Notes: generated by a model not told the origin, from the sequence alone. A stretch of 64,000 nucleotides of DNA from Ahaetulla prasina (GCF_028640845.1 NC_080541.1:1956435-2020434), one strand, 5' to 3'; shown: positions 42,555 to 53,255, numbered from the stretch's first letter. Program-made: numbers and translations.

Positions 42555-43965
42555 AGTAGGGGAACTTACCAAATTTGTGGATGATACTAAGCTGGTAGGA
42601 ATAGCCAACACCCTAGAACAGGGGTAGTCAACCTTTTTATACCTACCGCCCACTTTTGTATCTCTGTTAGTAGTAAAATTTTCTAACCGCCCACCGGTTC
42701 CAGAGTAATGCGCCGTGTATCGTCATCTGAGCATGCCTCTCGCGCATCGTGGATTAGGTTTGGGGGGTGGCGCGCCGGCTACCAGCTCTGCTTGTCTGTT
42801 ACACTGGATGGTGTGGGGGGAGATGCGCAAGCTAGTCTGGGACGAGATTCTTTTGTTTGCGGTCGTATTATAGCGCCATTTAATTTCACTTACACAACAT
42901 GAACTAAACTTATGCGTGGGCGATACAAATAGTATATTTTCAGAAATTTAAATTGTCACGGGGAATTTTATAAAAACCTAATGAAAATGTTTTTAAATAA
43001 TGCTATGAATTTTTTTTTAAAAGTCAATTAAATTTTAAAAAAAGGAAAGTGCTTCAGTATCGGACAAAACCCCTACTGCCCACCATGAAAGCTGGAACGC
43101 CCACTAGTGGGCGGTAGGGACCAGGTTGACTACCACTGTTCTAGAAGATAGGCTGAAGATCCAGATGGATCTTGACAGACTTGAACCCTGGGCCCTGTCT
43201 AACAACATGAAATTCAATGCAGAGAAAAGTCAAGTCCTACACTTAGGCAAGAAAAACCCAAAGTACACATATAGACTGGGGGAAACCAGGTTTCTTAATA
43301 GCAGTGACTGTGAGAGGGTTCTTGGAGTCTTAGTGGACAACCAGCTAAATATGAGCCAGCTGTGTGCGGTGGCAGCCAAAAAAGCCAATGCAATCCTAAA
43401 TTGCATTAACAGAGGGATACAATCAAGATCAAGTGAGGTACTAATACCACAAGACCACACCTAGAGTACTTCATCCAGTTTTGGTCACCACACTATAAAA
43501 AGAGTTTGAGACTCTAGAAAAAGTGCAGAGAAGAGCAACCAGGATGATGAGGGGACTGGAGGCTAAAACATATGAAGAACGGTTGCAGGAAATGGGCCTG
43601 GCTAGTCTAGGGAAGAGAAGAACCAGGGGAGACATCATAGCATCTTCCAATATTTGAGGGGCTGCCACAGAGAGGAGGGGGTCAAACTGTTTTCCAAAGC
43701 ACCTGAAGGCCAGACAAGAAACAACGGATGGAAACTGATCAAGGAGAGATTCAACCTGGAAATAAGGAGAACTTTTCTGACAGTGAGAACAATCAACCCA
43801 TGGAACAGAAGTTGCCTTCAGAATTTGTGGGAGCTTCATCACTGGAGGCTTTGAAGAAGAGACGGGACTGCCATCGGTCAGAAATGGTGTAGGGTCTCCT
43901 GCTTGGGTGGGGGGTTGGACTAGATGACCTCCAAGGTCCCGTCCAACTCTGTTGATCTGACCAAA
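42555..43965 (+). mobile_element. CR1 LINE, ORF2 C-terminal half, split by a hAT element
   Basis: GELTKFVDDTKLVGIANTLE (RT box) up to 42618, then DRLKIQMDLDRLEPW from 43144 in the continuing frame, LGVLVDNQLNMS and on to GACTAGATGACCTCC near 43930. It carries frameshifts and stops. Confidence 0.9.
42619..43138. mobile_element. hAT-like non-autonomous element, 520 bp
   Basis: CAGGGGTAGTCAACC...GGTTGACTACCACTG ends; octamers CCCTAGAA and TTCTAGAA (6 of 8) flank it. Removing it rejoins the CR1 reading frame. The interior has no transposase. Confidence 0.85.
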
Positions 43966-44361
43966 GTTAAAAAAAAACAAAGGAACCTGCAGTATGGAAA
44001 CCACAGGCTCACAGAGAGATTACAGATATCTGGGCTTAAGCCCCTGAGCCTCACCAAGGGGCCTATTAGCTTAGTAGGGGCAATGGCTCTTCTACCCGAC
44101 CGCCTGAATCTTCCTCGTCTTAAACACAACTCTTTGCTTTAAGCCCCCCCACCCCAAAGTCCTCTGAAATGCTACCGCATCGGCCTGCCATTGCGCCTCA
44201 AGCTGAGCCAAGAGGCTGGAGCTATTGAGGTTGGCATAACGCCCAGCCCAAACTCCATCACGTGCTGGGTTGGCATGCTGGCATGCCGAGAGCCAAATAT
44301 AGAACTCAAGCAAGAGAAAGCAGAAGGACAAAAGGACCCTTCAGTCAGGACACGGCTTTCA

Positions 44362-44465
44362 GAACAACAGAAGAACAGAGTTGGAAGGGACCTTTGAGGT
44401 CTTCTAGTCCAACCCCTGCTCACCACAGGAGACTCTATTCCAGACAAGAAGCTGTCCAATCGCTT
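44362..44465 (-). mobile_element. CR1 LINE 3' end, short
   Basis: AACAGAGTTGGAAGGGACCTT, GAGGTCTTCTAGTCCAACCCC. Confidence 0.8.
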
Positions 44466-44552
44466 ATGGAGATTCTCAGTCATTCAGGTCCTGGTTGTCA
44501 CAAAGGTGCTTTTTTTCAAGAGCAACTGGACTTTCTGGTTTTTCTTTGAAGA

Positions 44553-44590
44553 CGTTTCGCTTCTCATCCAAGAAGCTTCTTCAGCTCTGA
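44553..44590 (-). ncRNA. Hammerhead-ribozyme-like motif (family B)
   Basis: Core CTGAAGA, six-pair stem II (GCTTCT with AGAAGC), GAAAC, GTC. Helix I would be GAG with TTC. Helix III would be only AC with GT and no loop, so self-cleavage would need a dimer. Activity is untested. Confidence 0.4.
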
Positions 44591-44750
44591 CCGGATGGTG
44601 GGGAATGGAAGGATTTATATTCCTTGCAAACAGCTGGTCATTTCCATCCTTTTAGAGGGTCATTGAAGCCACTAGGAGGCCACTAAAAGGATGCAGATGA
44701 CCAGTTGTCTACAAGGAGTTTCAATCCTTCCCTTCCCCACCATTCGGTCA

Positions 44751-44790
44751 GAACTGAAGAAACTTCTTGGATAAGAAGCGAAACGTCTTC
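44751..44790 (+). ncRNA. Hammerhead-ribozyme-like motif (family B)
   Basis: Core CTGAAGA, stem II CTTCTT with AAGAAG, GAAAC, GTC; helix I GAA with TTC. Mirror partner of the motif at 44553. Confidence 0.4.
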
Positions 44791-44859
44791 AAAGAAAAAC
44801 AAGGAAGTCCAGTTGCCTCCTGAAAAAGCACCTTTGGGCAGCTGTGAAAACTCTTCTTA

Positions 44860-45225
44860 AAAGTGATGGCGCACCAACAACTTGTGTTCCACTGATGAAT
44901 TGTTCTCACTATCGGGAAATTCTTCCTTAGTTCTTGGTCGCTTCTGTCCTTGATGAGTTTCAATCTGTTGCTTCTTGTCCTACCCTCAGGGATTTTGGAG
45001 CAGGGGTCTCCAACCTTGGCAACTTTAAGCCTGGAGGACTTCAACTCCCAGAATACCCCAGCCAGCAAAGCTGGCTGGGGAATTCTGGGCGTTGAAGTCC
45101 ACCAGGCTTAAAGTTACCAAGGTTGGAGACCCCTGCTTTGGAAAATAGTTTGACCCCCCCACTCCCCTTCTTTGGGGGCAGCCCCTCAAATATGGAAACA
45201 TTTTCCCCTGAATTAGGCCAGGAGG
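44860..45225 (-). mobile_element. CR1 LINE 3' part with MITE insertion
   Basis: Reversed CR1 ORF2 end (44875-45000, resuming at 45136 with TTTGGAAAATAGTTTGACCC). Confidence 0.8.
45001..45135. mobile_element. Palindromic hAT-like MITE in CR1
   Basis: CAGGGGTCTCCAACC...GGAGACCCCTG. Flanking octamers TTTTGGAG and CTTTGGAA show a decayed duplication. Confidence 0.88.
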
Positions 45226-45296
45226 AGTCTTGCAGCCATCAAGGCCTCTATGCTTGTCATCCCAACGTTGACCCAAAACTGCCTTCTTGTCGCAAT

Positions 45297-45396
45297 CAAC
45301 ACAATACTCATACTCATATATATGCTTATATATTGTATAATTATTTCATGCTTATGCTTATATATACTGCGTGACAACATAAATAAACAAACAATG
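45297..45396 (+). mobile_element. Jockey-group LINE 3' end
   Basis: The ATGCTTATATATACTGCGTGACAAC tail is the reverse complement of the left end of the LINE at 38372. Confidence 0.6.
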
Positions 45397-45566
45397 CTAA
45401 TCCTTTCGATTGCCAATCCTTGCATTTCAAGCAGGAATTAAAGAAAGACCCCATTCTTCAATTCCCTCATGGTTCGTTTCTTGGTTAACGCCAGCTGTAT
45501 GAGAACCTCCAGCGATGGAGCCTCCGTATCTCCAAGAGGAAGGCAGTTTCAAAACTTCAGAAATTA

Positions 45567-46045
45567 TAGAATAACAGAGTTGGAAGGGACCTTGGAGGCC
45601 TTCTAGTCCAACCCCCTGCCCAGGCAGGAAACCCTACACCATCTCAGTCAGATGGTTATCCAACATTTTCTTAAAAATTTCCAGCGTTGGAGCATTCACA
45701 ACTTCTGCAGGCAAGTTGTTTCACTTATTAATTGTTCTAACTGTCAGGAAATTTCTCCTTAGTTCTAAGTTGCTTCTCTCCTTGATGAGTTTCCACCCAT
45801 TGCTTCTTGTTCTACCCTCAGGTGCTTTGGAGAACAGCCCGACTCCCTCTTCTTTGTGGCAGCCCCTGAGATATTGGAACACAGCTATCATGTCTCCCCT
45901 AGTCCTTCTTTTCATTAAACTAGACATACCCAGTTCCTGCAACCGTTCTTCATATGTTTTAGCCTCCAGTCTCCTAATCATCTTTGTTGCTCTTCTCTGC
46001 ACTCTTTCTAGAGTCTCAACATCTTTTTTACCAAGTAGAAAACCA
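45567..46045 (-). mobile_element. CR1 LINE 3' part
   Basis: From AACAGAGTTGGAAGGGACCTT to CTAGAGTCTCAACATC; minus-strand frame with [20 protein letters not shown]. Confidence 0.88.
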
Positions 46046-46565
46046 TATCCCCACCAACATTGCCAGGGCAGGCTACTGTACATAAACAGAGCAAACCCCA
46101 CACCCACCAGCACTGATGATGCTACCTATTTGGGTAATGAAACGTCTACCACAAAAACAAACATACTAAGAGAGTACCTACAATTTTCATTCTCCTCTCT
46201 GCAAACCTCACTCCCTTCTAGCATGGATGATATTATCTAGTTGGGTCATAAAATGTTTGCAAGCAAAAACCAAGCTCAGAGAACATCAAGGAATACACAG
46301 TCCTCCTCCTCCTCCTCCTCTCCACAAACCCCACTCTTTCCTAGCACTGATAATGTTACCTAGTTGGTCATGAAATGTCTGCAAGCAAAAAACCCAGCTC
46401 AGAGAACACCAAGGACCACATAGTCCTCCTCTTCCTCCTCCTCCTCCTCCTCCCCCCCCTCCTCCTCCATGCAGACTTCACTCCCTTCTAACACTGATGA
46501 TGTTACCTAGTTGGGTCATGAAATATCTGCAAGCTAAAAACCCAGCTCAGAGAACACCAAGGTCT
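46046..46565 (+). mobile_element. Cluster of four hammerhead-like units (family A)
   Basis: Units begin near 46105, 46215, 46335 and 46485. All share CTAGCACTGATGATGTTACC-like starts, GAAACG-like ends, then AACCCAGCTCAGAGAACACC and CTCCTCCTCC runs. Only the first keeps both core halves. Confidence 0.55.
46108..46150 (+). ncRNA. Hammerhead-ribozyme-like motif (family A), best-preserved core
   Basis: CTGATGA (46113-46119), stem II TACC with GGTA, GAAAC (46139-46143), GTC (46144-46146). This matches the canonical hammerhead CUGANGA...GAAA...UH layout. Helix III has two pairs and no loop. Sister units support helix I GCA with TGC. Confidence 0.45.
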
Positions 46566-47175
46566 CCATAAGCACCAAGAAAATAATATATTGATTTACT
46601 GCCCATGTGTGAACCGACCTGCGCTCCCTCTGCCTCAGTTCCCCTGCTTGAAAGCTAGAACAATATTAAGCTCTCCGTAGGACTTCTTCCAGTGGGGTTC
46701 AGAATCTCTAAGGTCAGAAGGGCAGTCGGGGCCCCTGGGGGCCCTTGCAAAAGAGAGGCAGATACAGCGTGTGACGTACAAGATTATGATCCACTCTGAT
46801 CCTCCAGGGATAGGGCAGGATTACGTGCAAAACGGATCAGCCTCTTCATCACAGGGGCTTATCAAGAATGCTCTTCCTGAGATTACAATGGATCAAGCAT
46901 GACGGTGGGTCATTAGCAAATCTCGTCACGGGGGGGGGGAATATCCAGAGTGACCTTGAGTTTTAAAAGCCGGTGGTGAAATTAGGGGAGAAATCCATTG
47001 GCAGGGGTCTCCGTTGCCCCTTCCCCACACCACGCAGACCCCAAACAGGGTGGGACGTCAACACATCAGATTTCTCGATTTCATGCTGAATAGAGGTGGG
47101 GGACAGACAAGCATCTGCAAGCCAAGTTCCCAAGGGAAGCTACAACTCCGTTTTTGCAAGAGAATATTTAAAGCA
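46566..47175. other. No feature recognised
   Basis: LRRC24 upstream intron; unique-looking, with a short G-run at 46930. Confidence 0.45.
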
Positions 47176-47800
47176 GGGGTCTCCAACCTTGGTCCCTTTA
47201 AGACTTGTGGACTTCAACTCCCAGAGTTCCTCAGCCAGCTTCCCCGTTGACTTTGCTTGGGAGGAGGTCGCAAAACGGGGATCGCGTGCCCGCCCCCTGG
47301 GACACTGCGACCGTCATAAATATGAATCCGTTGCCAAGCGTCGGAATTTTAATCCCGTGACCATGGGGATACTGCAACAGTCGTGACTTTGAACGGCCTC
47401 TCAATGGACAGTTGTAAGTCAAGGACTACCTGTACAGGATAACAGAGTTGGAAGGGACCTTGGAGGTCCTCCAGTCCAACCCCCCCCCACATAGGCAGGA
47501 AAAAACCCTACACAGGTAGTCCTCGACTTACATCCACAATTGAGCCCAGAATTCCCGTCGCTAAGCGAAACAGTTGTTAAGTGAGTTTCACTCCATTTTA
47601 CGACCTTCTGGCAAGCAGACTCAACGGGGAATCCAGATTCTACGTCGCAATCATGTGACTAACGTAACGACCGCAACGATTCACTTAACAACGGGGCAAG
47701 AAATGTCGTAAAAGGAGGCAAACTCACTCTACCAACGTTTCACTTAAGCACCATAAATTGGGGACTGAATTGCGGCCATAACCCGAGGACCAGCTGTATT
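47176..47800. mobile_element. Composite of palindromic MITE arm, Tigger-like MITEs and CR1 tail
   Basis: 47176-47240 is one hAT-type arm joined directly to a Tigger-like fragment (47241-47435, ending GGACTACCTG|TA). A CR1 3' end lies at 47437-47512 and another Tigger-like copy at 47514-47800. Confidence 0.65.
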
Positions 47801-48024
47801 TTGTGAACCAAGAACATCAGTTGCTTCTGATAGCAGCAGCCTCTGACACGCAATGCCCTTCTCTGAAGGCAAATGCATTTTTAAACAAAACAAAAAAAAA
47901 ACACCTTTTAACCAAAGCTGGAGGAAGAAAATCAAGATGGGTTTTGTCAAGGAAACAGTGACTGGCGTTTTTGTGACACACTGCTGGCCTGATCTACCTG
48001 GATCCCCTCTTGCAGAAGCCCATA

Positions 48025-48585
48025 TGGGAAGCCCCCTCCCCTCCCCGAAGAATGAAATATTTTAGAAAATGTTAAAAAGGTGGGATATTATATTTCCCTA
48101 AAGGAGAAGCAGGTTTCTAAAGACAGAAACTCAGAGCCCCAACTCCCTGCACCCCAAGCAGGTACTAAGCAGAGGGCAGCTTTTCAAAACGCAGATTTGG
48201 TAACCCATTACTCCCTACAGTCTGAAGAAATGTAGGATTAGCCCTCAACCACAGCAGGAATTGCCCAACAAGCCCCTTTCATTGCATGAGCCCAAACCTC
48301 AACCAAACCTATCTCAGACAAACAGCTAGCATTTGCACACGGCCCCAGGGGAATCTGACAAGAGCCAATAGACTACATGTTCTTGCTCAGGAACAGGAAG
48401 CTGAAGGGCAAGGCCCAAGAGAAGGTATAAATACCCCTCATTCTCAACTCCATGTGGTCAGCTGCCCAGAATCACAAATGCTTTGGTGGTTCTGCTTCGT
48501 CAATAAATGGACCCTCTTTCCAATTAGCCTCCATTTTGTTTTCTCCCCAGCTTGGAACTGAACCGGATGGATATTTCTTCCAACA
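48025..48585 (+). mobile_element. LTR of an LTR retroelement (plus orientation)
   Basis: TGGGAAGCC start and CCAACA end. It contains TATAAATA (about 48427) and TCAATAAATGG (about 48500), promoter and poly-A signals in the order expected of an LTR. No gag or pol is adjacent. Confidence 0.6.
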
Positions 48586-48743
48586 CTAAGATGCAGCCCA
48601 GGTGAACTGCAGGAGGGGATTTTAAAGCCCAAAAATGATGGGCTGCAGAACCTTAAAAGGGAGGGCCAGAAGAATAATCTTGTGTGCATCTACTGATATT
48701 TGAAGGCAAGACACTGAATCTTTACGGGCGGGGGTGTGTGTGT

Positions 48744-48892
48744 GTCTCCAAATGTGGCCACTTTAAGACTTGTGGACTTCAACTCCCAGAATTCCTCAGC
48801 CAGCATATGGGAGGTAGCCTCATGGTGGGATGGGGGAATTCTGGGAGTTGAAGTCCACAAGTCTTAAAGTGGCCAAGTTTTAGAGACCCCTG
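48744..48892. mobile_element. Palindromic hAT-like MITE, diverged
   Basis: GTCTCCAAATGTGGCCACTTTAAG and its reverse complement flank a variable centre; it ends AGAGACCCCTG. Confidence 0.75.
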
Positions 48893-48911
48893 TTTTAGGG
48901 CAGCCTTCTTC

Positions 48912-49180
48912 ACCGGGGCCGCGGTGTGGCTCAGGCTGTAAGATAGCCTGTTATTAGAACACAGCTGCCTGCAATTAATGCAGGTTCTAGTCCCACCAGG
49001 CCCAAGGTTGACTCAGCCTTCCATCCTTTATAAGGTAGGTAAAATGAGGACCCAGATTGTTGGGGGCAATAAGTTGACTTTGTATATAATATACAAATGG
49101 ATGAAGACTATTGCTTGACATAGTGTAAGCCGCCCTGAGTCTTCGGAGAAGGGCAGGATATAAATGCAAAAAAAAAAAAA
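48912..49180 (+). mobile_element. tRNA-derived SINE with L2-like tail (family A)
   Basis: Box A-like GTGGCTCAGGCTG, box B-like GGTTCTAGTCC; body and CCGCCCTGAGTC-GAGAAGGGC tail almost identical to 4423-4697. Confidence 0.8.
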
Positions 49181-49187
49181 CAACCTT

Positions 49188-49236
49188 TGTTGGAAGAAAA
49201 AATCCAGGTCCAAGCCAGGAATAAAATGGAGGCCAA

Positions 49237-49307
<71 letters not shown>

Positions 49308-49735
49308 TCTGGGACAGCTGGCAAAATGGAGTTGAGAGTAGGATGGGTTTTTTTTAATACCTTCTCCATTCCATGGGGTCATATAGGGGTCATAGCTGGC
49401 TCTACAGCCAAAAGGGGAAATGCAAATCCTAGGTGTTTGTCTGAGCGAATCTTGTCAAACTTTGGCTTGCCTAACTGTGTTGCTTACCTGGCGTTTCGGT
49501 CTGACCCGTCTTTCTGAATGGATGACCCAATCTGCATTTCTAAAAGCTGGCCTCCTCAATTTCTGCTTGGGGGCCAGGGAGACTGGGACTGGTTTCTGCC
49601 TCCCTTAAGGTTCCCCACCCCGCACATTTCTCCTTTAGGGGAAATATTCTATCCTGCCTTTTTAATATTCCCCAAAATATTTCATTCTCTAGGAGAGTGG
49701 ATGGATGCCAGTTTGACACCTCTGTTCTACACCTT
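49188..49735 (-). mobile_element. LTR fragment (minus orientation) with internal microsatellite
   Basis: It starts TGTTGGAAGAAA as the 6808 copy does and ends near TTCATTCTCTAGGAGAGTGG. (CA)n(GA)n occupies 49238-49304. Confidence 0.5.
49238..49304. repeat. (CA)n(GA)n microsatellite
   Basis: About nine CA and 24 GA units. Confidence 0.95.
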
Positions 49736-49954
49736 AGCCACTTTAGGATGTCTGGACTTCAACTCCCAGAATTCCCCAACCAGCATAGCTGTGGTCCATT
49801 GGGGTGAGGGATGGAGGAAGAGGAGGGGAGGGGTCTGTGAAATTTACCTGGCACAGACAGATCTTGTCAGTGAAGGTGGAGGCTCTACCTTCAGTAAACA
49901 CATCCGTCTAGGCACCTGAAGCACCTCCAGAGTCACTGAGTTGTGCATGCCCAC

Positions 49955-50128
49955 ACATTCACACCAGTGGTGAGTTTCTACCGGTTCACCCCAGTTCGGG
50001 CGAACCTGTAGGCCGGTAGCAGGAGGCTCCGCCCAGACGTCATCAAAAACGTTCTGCGCATGCACAGAAGCGCTGTGTGCTAGCAATAGTGAACCGGTAG
50101 CACCGGGATTTGAAACCCACTACTGATT
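49955..50128. mobile_element. hAT-like MITE
   Basis: CACCAGTGGTGAGTTTCTACCGG...TTTGAAACCCACTACTG inverted ends; related to 53513-53763. Confidence 0.6.
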
Positions 50129-50149
50129 CATACCCTTGGGAACCATTGC

Positions 50150-50505
50150 AGGTAGTCCTCAACCTACAATGGTTCACTTAGTGACCATTCAAAGTTACAA
50201 TGGCACTGAAAAAAGTCACTTATGACCAGTTTTCACACTTATGACCATTGCAGCATCCACATGGTTAAAATTCGGACACTTTGACTCATATTTATGATAA
50301 TCGCAGAGTCCCGAGGTCACGTGATCTCCTTTTGCGACCTTTCGACAAGCAAAATCAAGGGGGAAGCCGGATTCACAAAATTAATTCAGTCATTCACTTA
50401 AGAACTGTAGCAAGAAAGATCGTAAAATAGGGCAAAACTCTCTCACTTAGCGACAGAAATTTTGGGGCTCAATTGTCGTAAATCGAGGACTACCTGCAAA
50501 ACTAA
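50150..50505 (-). mobile_element. Tigger-like MITE
   Basis: CAGGTAGTCCTCAACC...GAGGACTACCTG; blocks GGCACTGAAAAAAGTC and GTCACGTGATC. Confidence 0.85.
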
Positions 50506-51198
50506 ATTCTTCTGGGCTCTCTCCATACAAATTTAGGACCTGATTCACCACAATTTGCTAAATCATGTGGCTGAATTTAATTTGATTTAATTCCATTTAA
50601 TCTGACGGAATTGAATTTTATTCTTACTGATAAAATCAGTAACCTCTCCCCCTTTGAATGCCTCGCTTCAATTAATTCTCCTTTTTGTCTAAATTACTGT
50701 ATTTATTTTAAAACTTTAACCCACATGAGTCCTATGGCCAAGAAACTCTACACAAAGAAAACAAAACAGTTGTTTCCAATTGTTTTGAAAATAATCAGTA
50801 GAAATCTTTACAATTAATTCTCCACCGTTTTGATTTCCATGAATATCAATAAAAGCCACACAGAATTATTTACGGCTTGGTCACCCAAAGCATCCCACAG
50901 TTGGAGGCCCATATTGTGAAAAAAATCCCCACCAGAGCACAACAAACACAGTTTATTCTACACATCGTAATTGTTGGAGTGTGTAAGTCACCTAAACTCC
51001 AAACCTCGGTTTATCAACCACAATGCCCAATTCACACGATCCAAATTTTGGCTTCGCGAAAGCCAGTTTCTCTCTTCACTTTGATAATAATTTCCCTCCT
51101 TATTTCACTGAGTTTTTCACTGAGTTAATTAATTATAAAAACTTACAAGTTGATTTAAATGAATTTCACCTGTCCTTTCAATGCAAAAGCCTCTATTT
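50506..51198. other. No feature recognised
   Basis: AT-rich sequence without element ends or coding I can support. Confidence 0.45.
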
Positions 51199-51610
51199 AA
51201 GGTACTCCTTGACTTACGACCACCATTGAGCCAAAAATGTCCATGGCTAAGCGAAGCAAATCTTAAGTTAGTTGCACCCCATTTTACGACCTTGCTTGCC
51301 ACAGTCACTAAGCGAATGACTGCCATTGTTAAGTGAATCATGTGGTCTTTAAGCGAATCTGGCTTCCCTTGTTGAGTTTGCACGTCAGAAACTGGCTGGG
51401 AAAGTCGCAAAAGGGGATCCCATGAGTCTGGGATACTGTGACCGTCATAAATGTGAGTCAGTTGCCAAGCAGTCCGAATTTTGATTCCATGACCATGGGG
51501 ATGCTGCAATGGTTGTAAATATGAAACATGGTCAAAAATCATTTTTTTCAGTGCTGTTGTAAGTACAAATGGTTACTAAATGAACTATTGTAAGTCGAGG
51601 ACTACCTGTT
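51199..51610 (+). mobile_element. Tigger-like MITE
   Basis: GGTACTCCTTGACTTACGACC...GTCGAGGACTACCTG; both ends preserved. Confidence 0.85.
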
Positions 51611-51959
51611 CTGAATCCCATCCATGGCCGGAGCCCAGAAGAAGCTTGGATGGCAGAGATGCCACCTTTGAGCGCATCAACTATTGGGGACCAGCCTTGG
51701 GGGTGCCGTCAGGATGGGCATCTGGCCGGGATCGTCTCCTTTCGGGGGCTCTGATCCCAGCTCCCCCATCTCAGAAGGGGCCCCAGCAGCTCTAGGGTCC
51801 CCAAAGCCTCCCACGATGGCTTAGGGCGGAATGAAGCAGTGGAACTCCCTGCTACAAGACAAAAACAGGACCACTTGGTGAGGGAGTCCCCCAAATGTTT
51901 CCTGCCTCAGCAGGACTAGATGACCTCCAAGGTCCCTTCCGAGTCTGTCCTTCTGTGAC

Positions 51960-52560
51960 TTCGGTTACGTTACGCTATGGCATGTTTTCCCTTGGCTGGG
52001 GATGATGGGCAAGGCTGGGCTTCCAGGGGGCAGGGAGGCCGGTCTTTGCTCCACGGGGCAGAGGCGACCCTCCCCAGGCACCAAGGGGGCTCCCTGGGCA
52101 CTTGCCCCCCCAGCCCCCGGTACCTGCTGCCTTCTGGTGGCCGGGAGTCCCGGCGGCCCATCACCTGCCCCGAGATATCCCCCTCGGGGAGACGCCCCCG
52201 GCCCTGCCCGCGCCCACCCCGCGGCGGGCATCGCCCTGCCCGAGGCAGCTCCGGGACCCCGCCGCTCACCTGCCCCGCCCGGCTCTCCATGGCATCGGCG
52301 GCCTCGCTCCGGCTGCGGCTCCGGCTCCAGCTGCGGCTGCGGCTCCGGCTGGCTCGCCTGGGAAGCCGCCGAGTGCCCGGCTCTGCCTCCCGTGCCAGCC
52401 GCCGCCGTTGCCCCCCGCCCGCCCGGTGACGTCAGCGCCGCCCCCTCCCCGCCGAGCATCCCCCACCTGGGCAGCCACAGCCGCCGCCGCCGCCGGGGAA
52501 GCGCAGGGGCCGCAGCCGGGACAGGGGAGGGAGGGAGAGGCAGGGGCACGGGAGGAGGGG
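51960..52560 (-). promoter_or_regulatory. LRRC24: CpG island, probable LRRC24 promoter
   Basis: Dense CpG and GC-rich sequence lies 12.5 kb upstream of the LRRC24 start codon on the correct strand. On the minus strand a donor (GGGGCAG then GTGAGC) ends an exon at 52270. A GC-rich repeat near 52310-52360 and a GGAT [13 protein letters not shown] bound the island. No other gene is seen that could own it, though one beyond the window is possible. Confidence 0.6.
52270..52440 (-). other. LRRC24: Probable non-coding first exon of LRRC24
   Basis: The exon ends at a minus-strand donor GTGAGC (52269-52264). An ATG at 52290 reads MESRAGQ up to the donor; joined to the exon at 39493 it continues two codons and meets TAG just before the LRRC24 ATG, so it would be a nine-codon uORF. 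The 5' boundary is approximate. Confidence 0.45.
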
Positions 52561-53255
52561 GGGATGGACGGATGGATGGATGGAGAAATGGAGGGATGGA
52601 GGGATAGGTGCATGGATGGACAGATGGACGGATGGGCTGATGGATGACGGATGGAGGGATGGGTGATTTGAGAAATTGATGGATGGATGGACGGATGGAT
52701 ACATGAATGCATGGGTAGGAGGGAAGGACAGGTGCACAGGCGGATGGGTGGACAGATGGGCATATAGATGGGTGGAGGGAGGGAAGGAGGGAGGGAGGGA
52801 AAGAAGGATGAATGAACAGATCGATGGGTGGATGGATAAATAAATGAATGCAGGGAGGGAGGGAGAGACAAGTGCAAGGGTGGATGGGTGGACGGATGGA
52901 TGATAGATGGGTGAATGGATGAATGGGTGGGTGAATGGAGAAATGGATGGATGGATGGATGGATAGATAGATAGACAGACAGACAGACAGATAGATAAAG
53001 GCATGGCTGGATAGATGCGGGGAGGGAGGGACAGGTGCACAGGTGGATGGATGGACAGATGGACCATTGGACAGATGGAAGGATGGATGAACAGATCAAT
53101 GGATGGATGGATGGATAGATAGATAAAGGCATGGCTGGATAGAGGGAGGGAGGGAGAGGTGCATGGGTGGATAGATGGGCAGATGGGTGATGGGTATACA
53201 GGTGAATGGATGGACAGGTGGGTAGATGGAGAGGGATGAGTGGAGGATGGATGGA
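52560..53255. repeat. (GGAT)n / GGGAGG [13 protein letters not shown]
   Basis: About 700 bp of GGAT, GGAG and GACA units with higher-order blocks (GGACAGGTGCA recurs near 52725 and 53030). The long HPSIHPSI frames on the minus strand are translations of the repeat. Confidence 0.95.

Larger units (their letters stand above)
44500..44850. mobile_element. Foldback element with hammerhead-like cores in both arms (family B)
   Basis: The left arm (44505-44640) and right arm (44690-44845) are reverse complements. The minus-strand core has CTGAAGA (44584-44578), stem GCTTCT/AGAAGC and GAAACGTC. The plus-strand core has CTGAAGA (44754-44760), stem CTTCTT/AAGAAG and GAAACGTC (44780-44787). Confidence 0.6.

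Noticed and set aside
52002..52647. Proline-rich plus-strand frames of 181-201 aa in the CpG island
   Set aside because: GC-rich composition lowers stop frequency; no recognisable domain, and they run into the [13 protein letters not shown].
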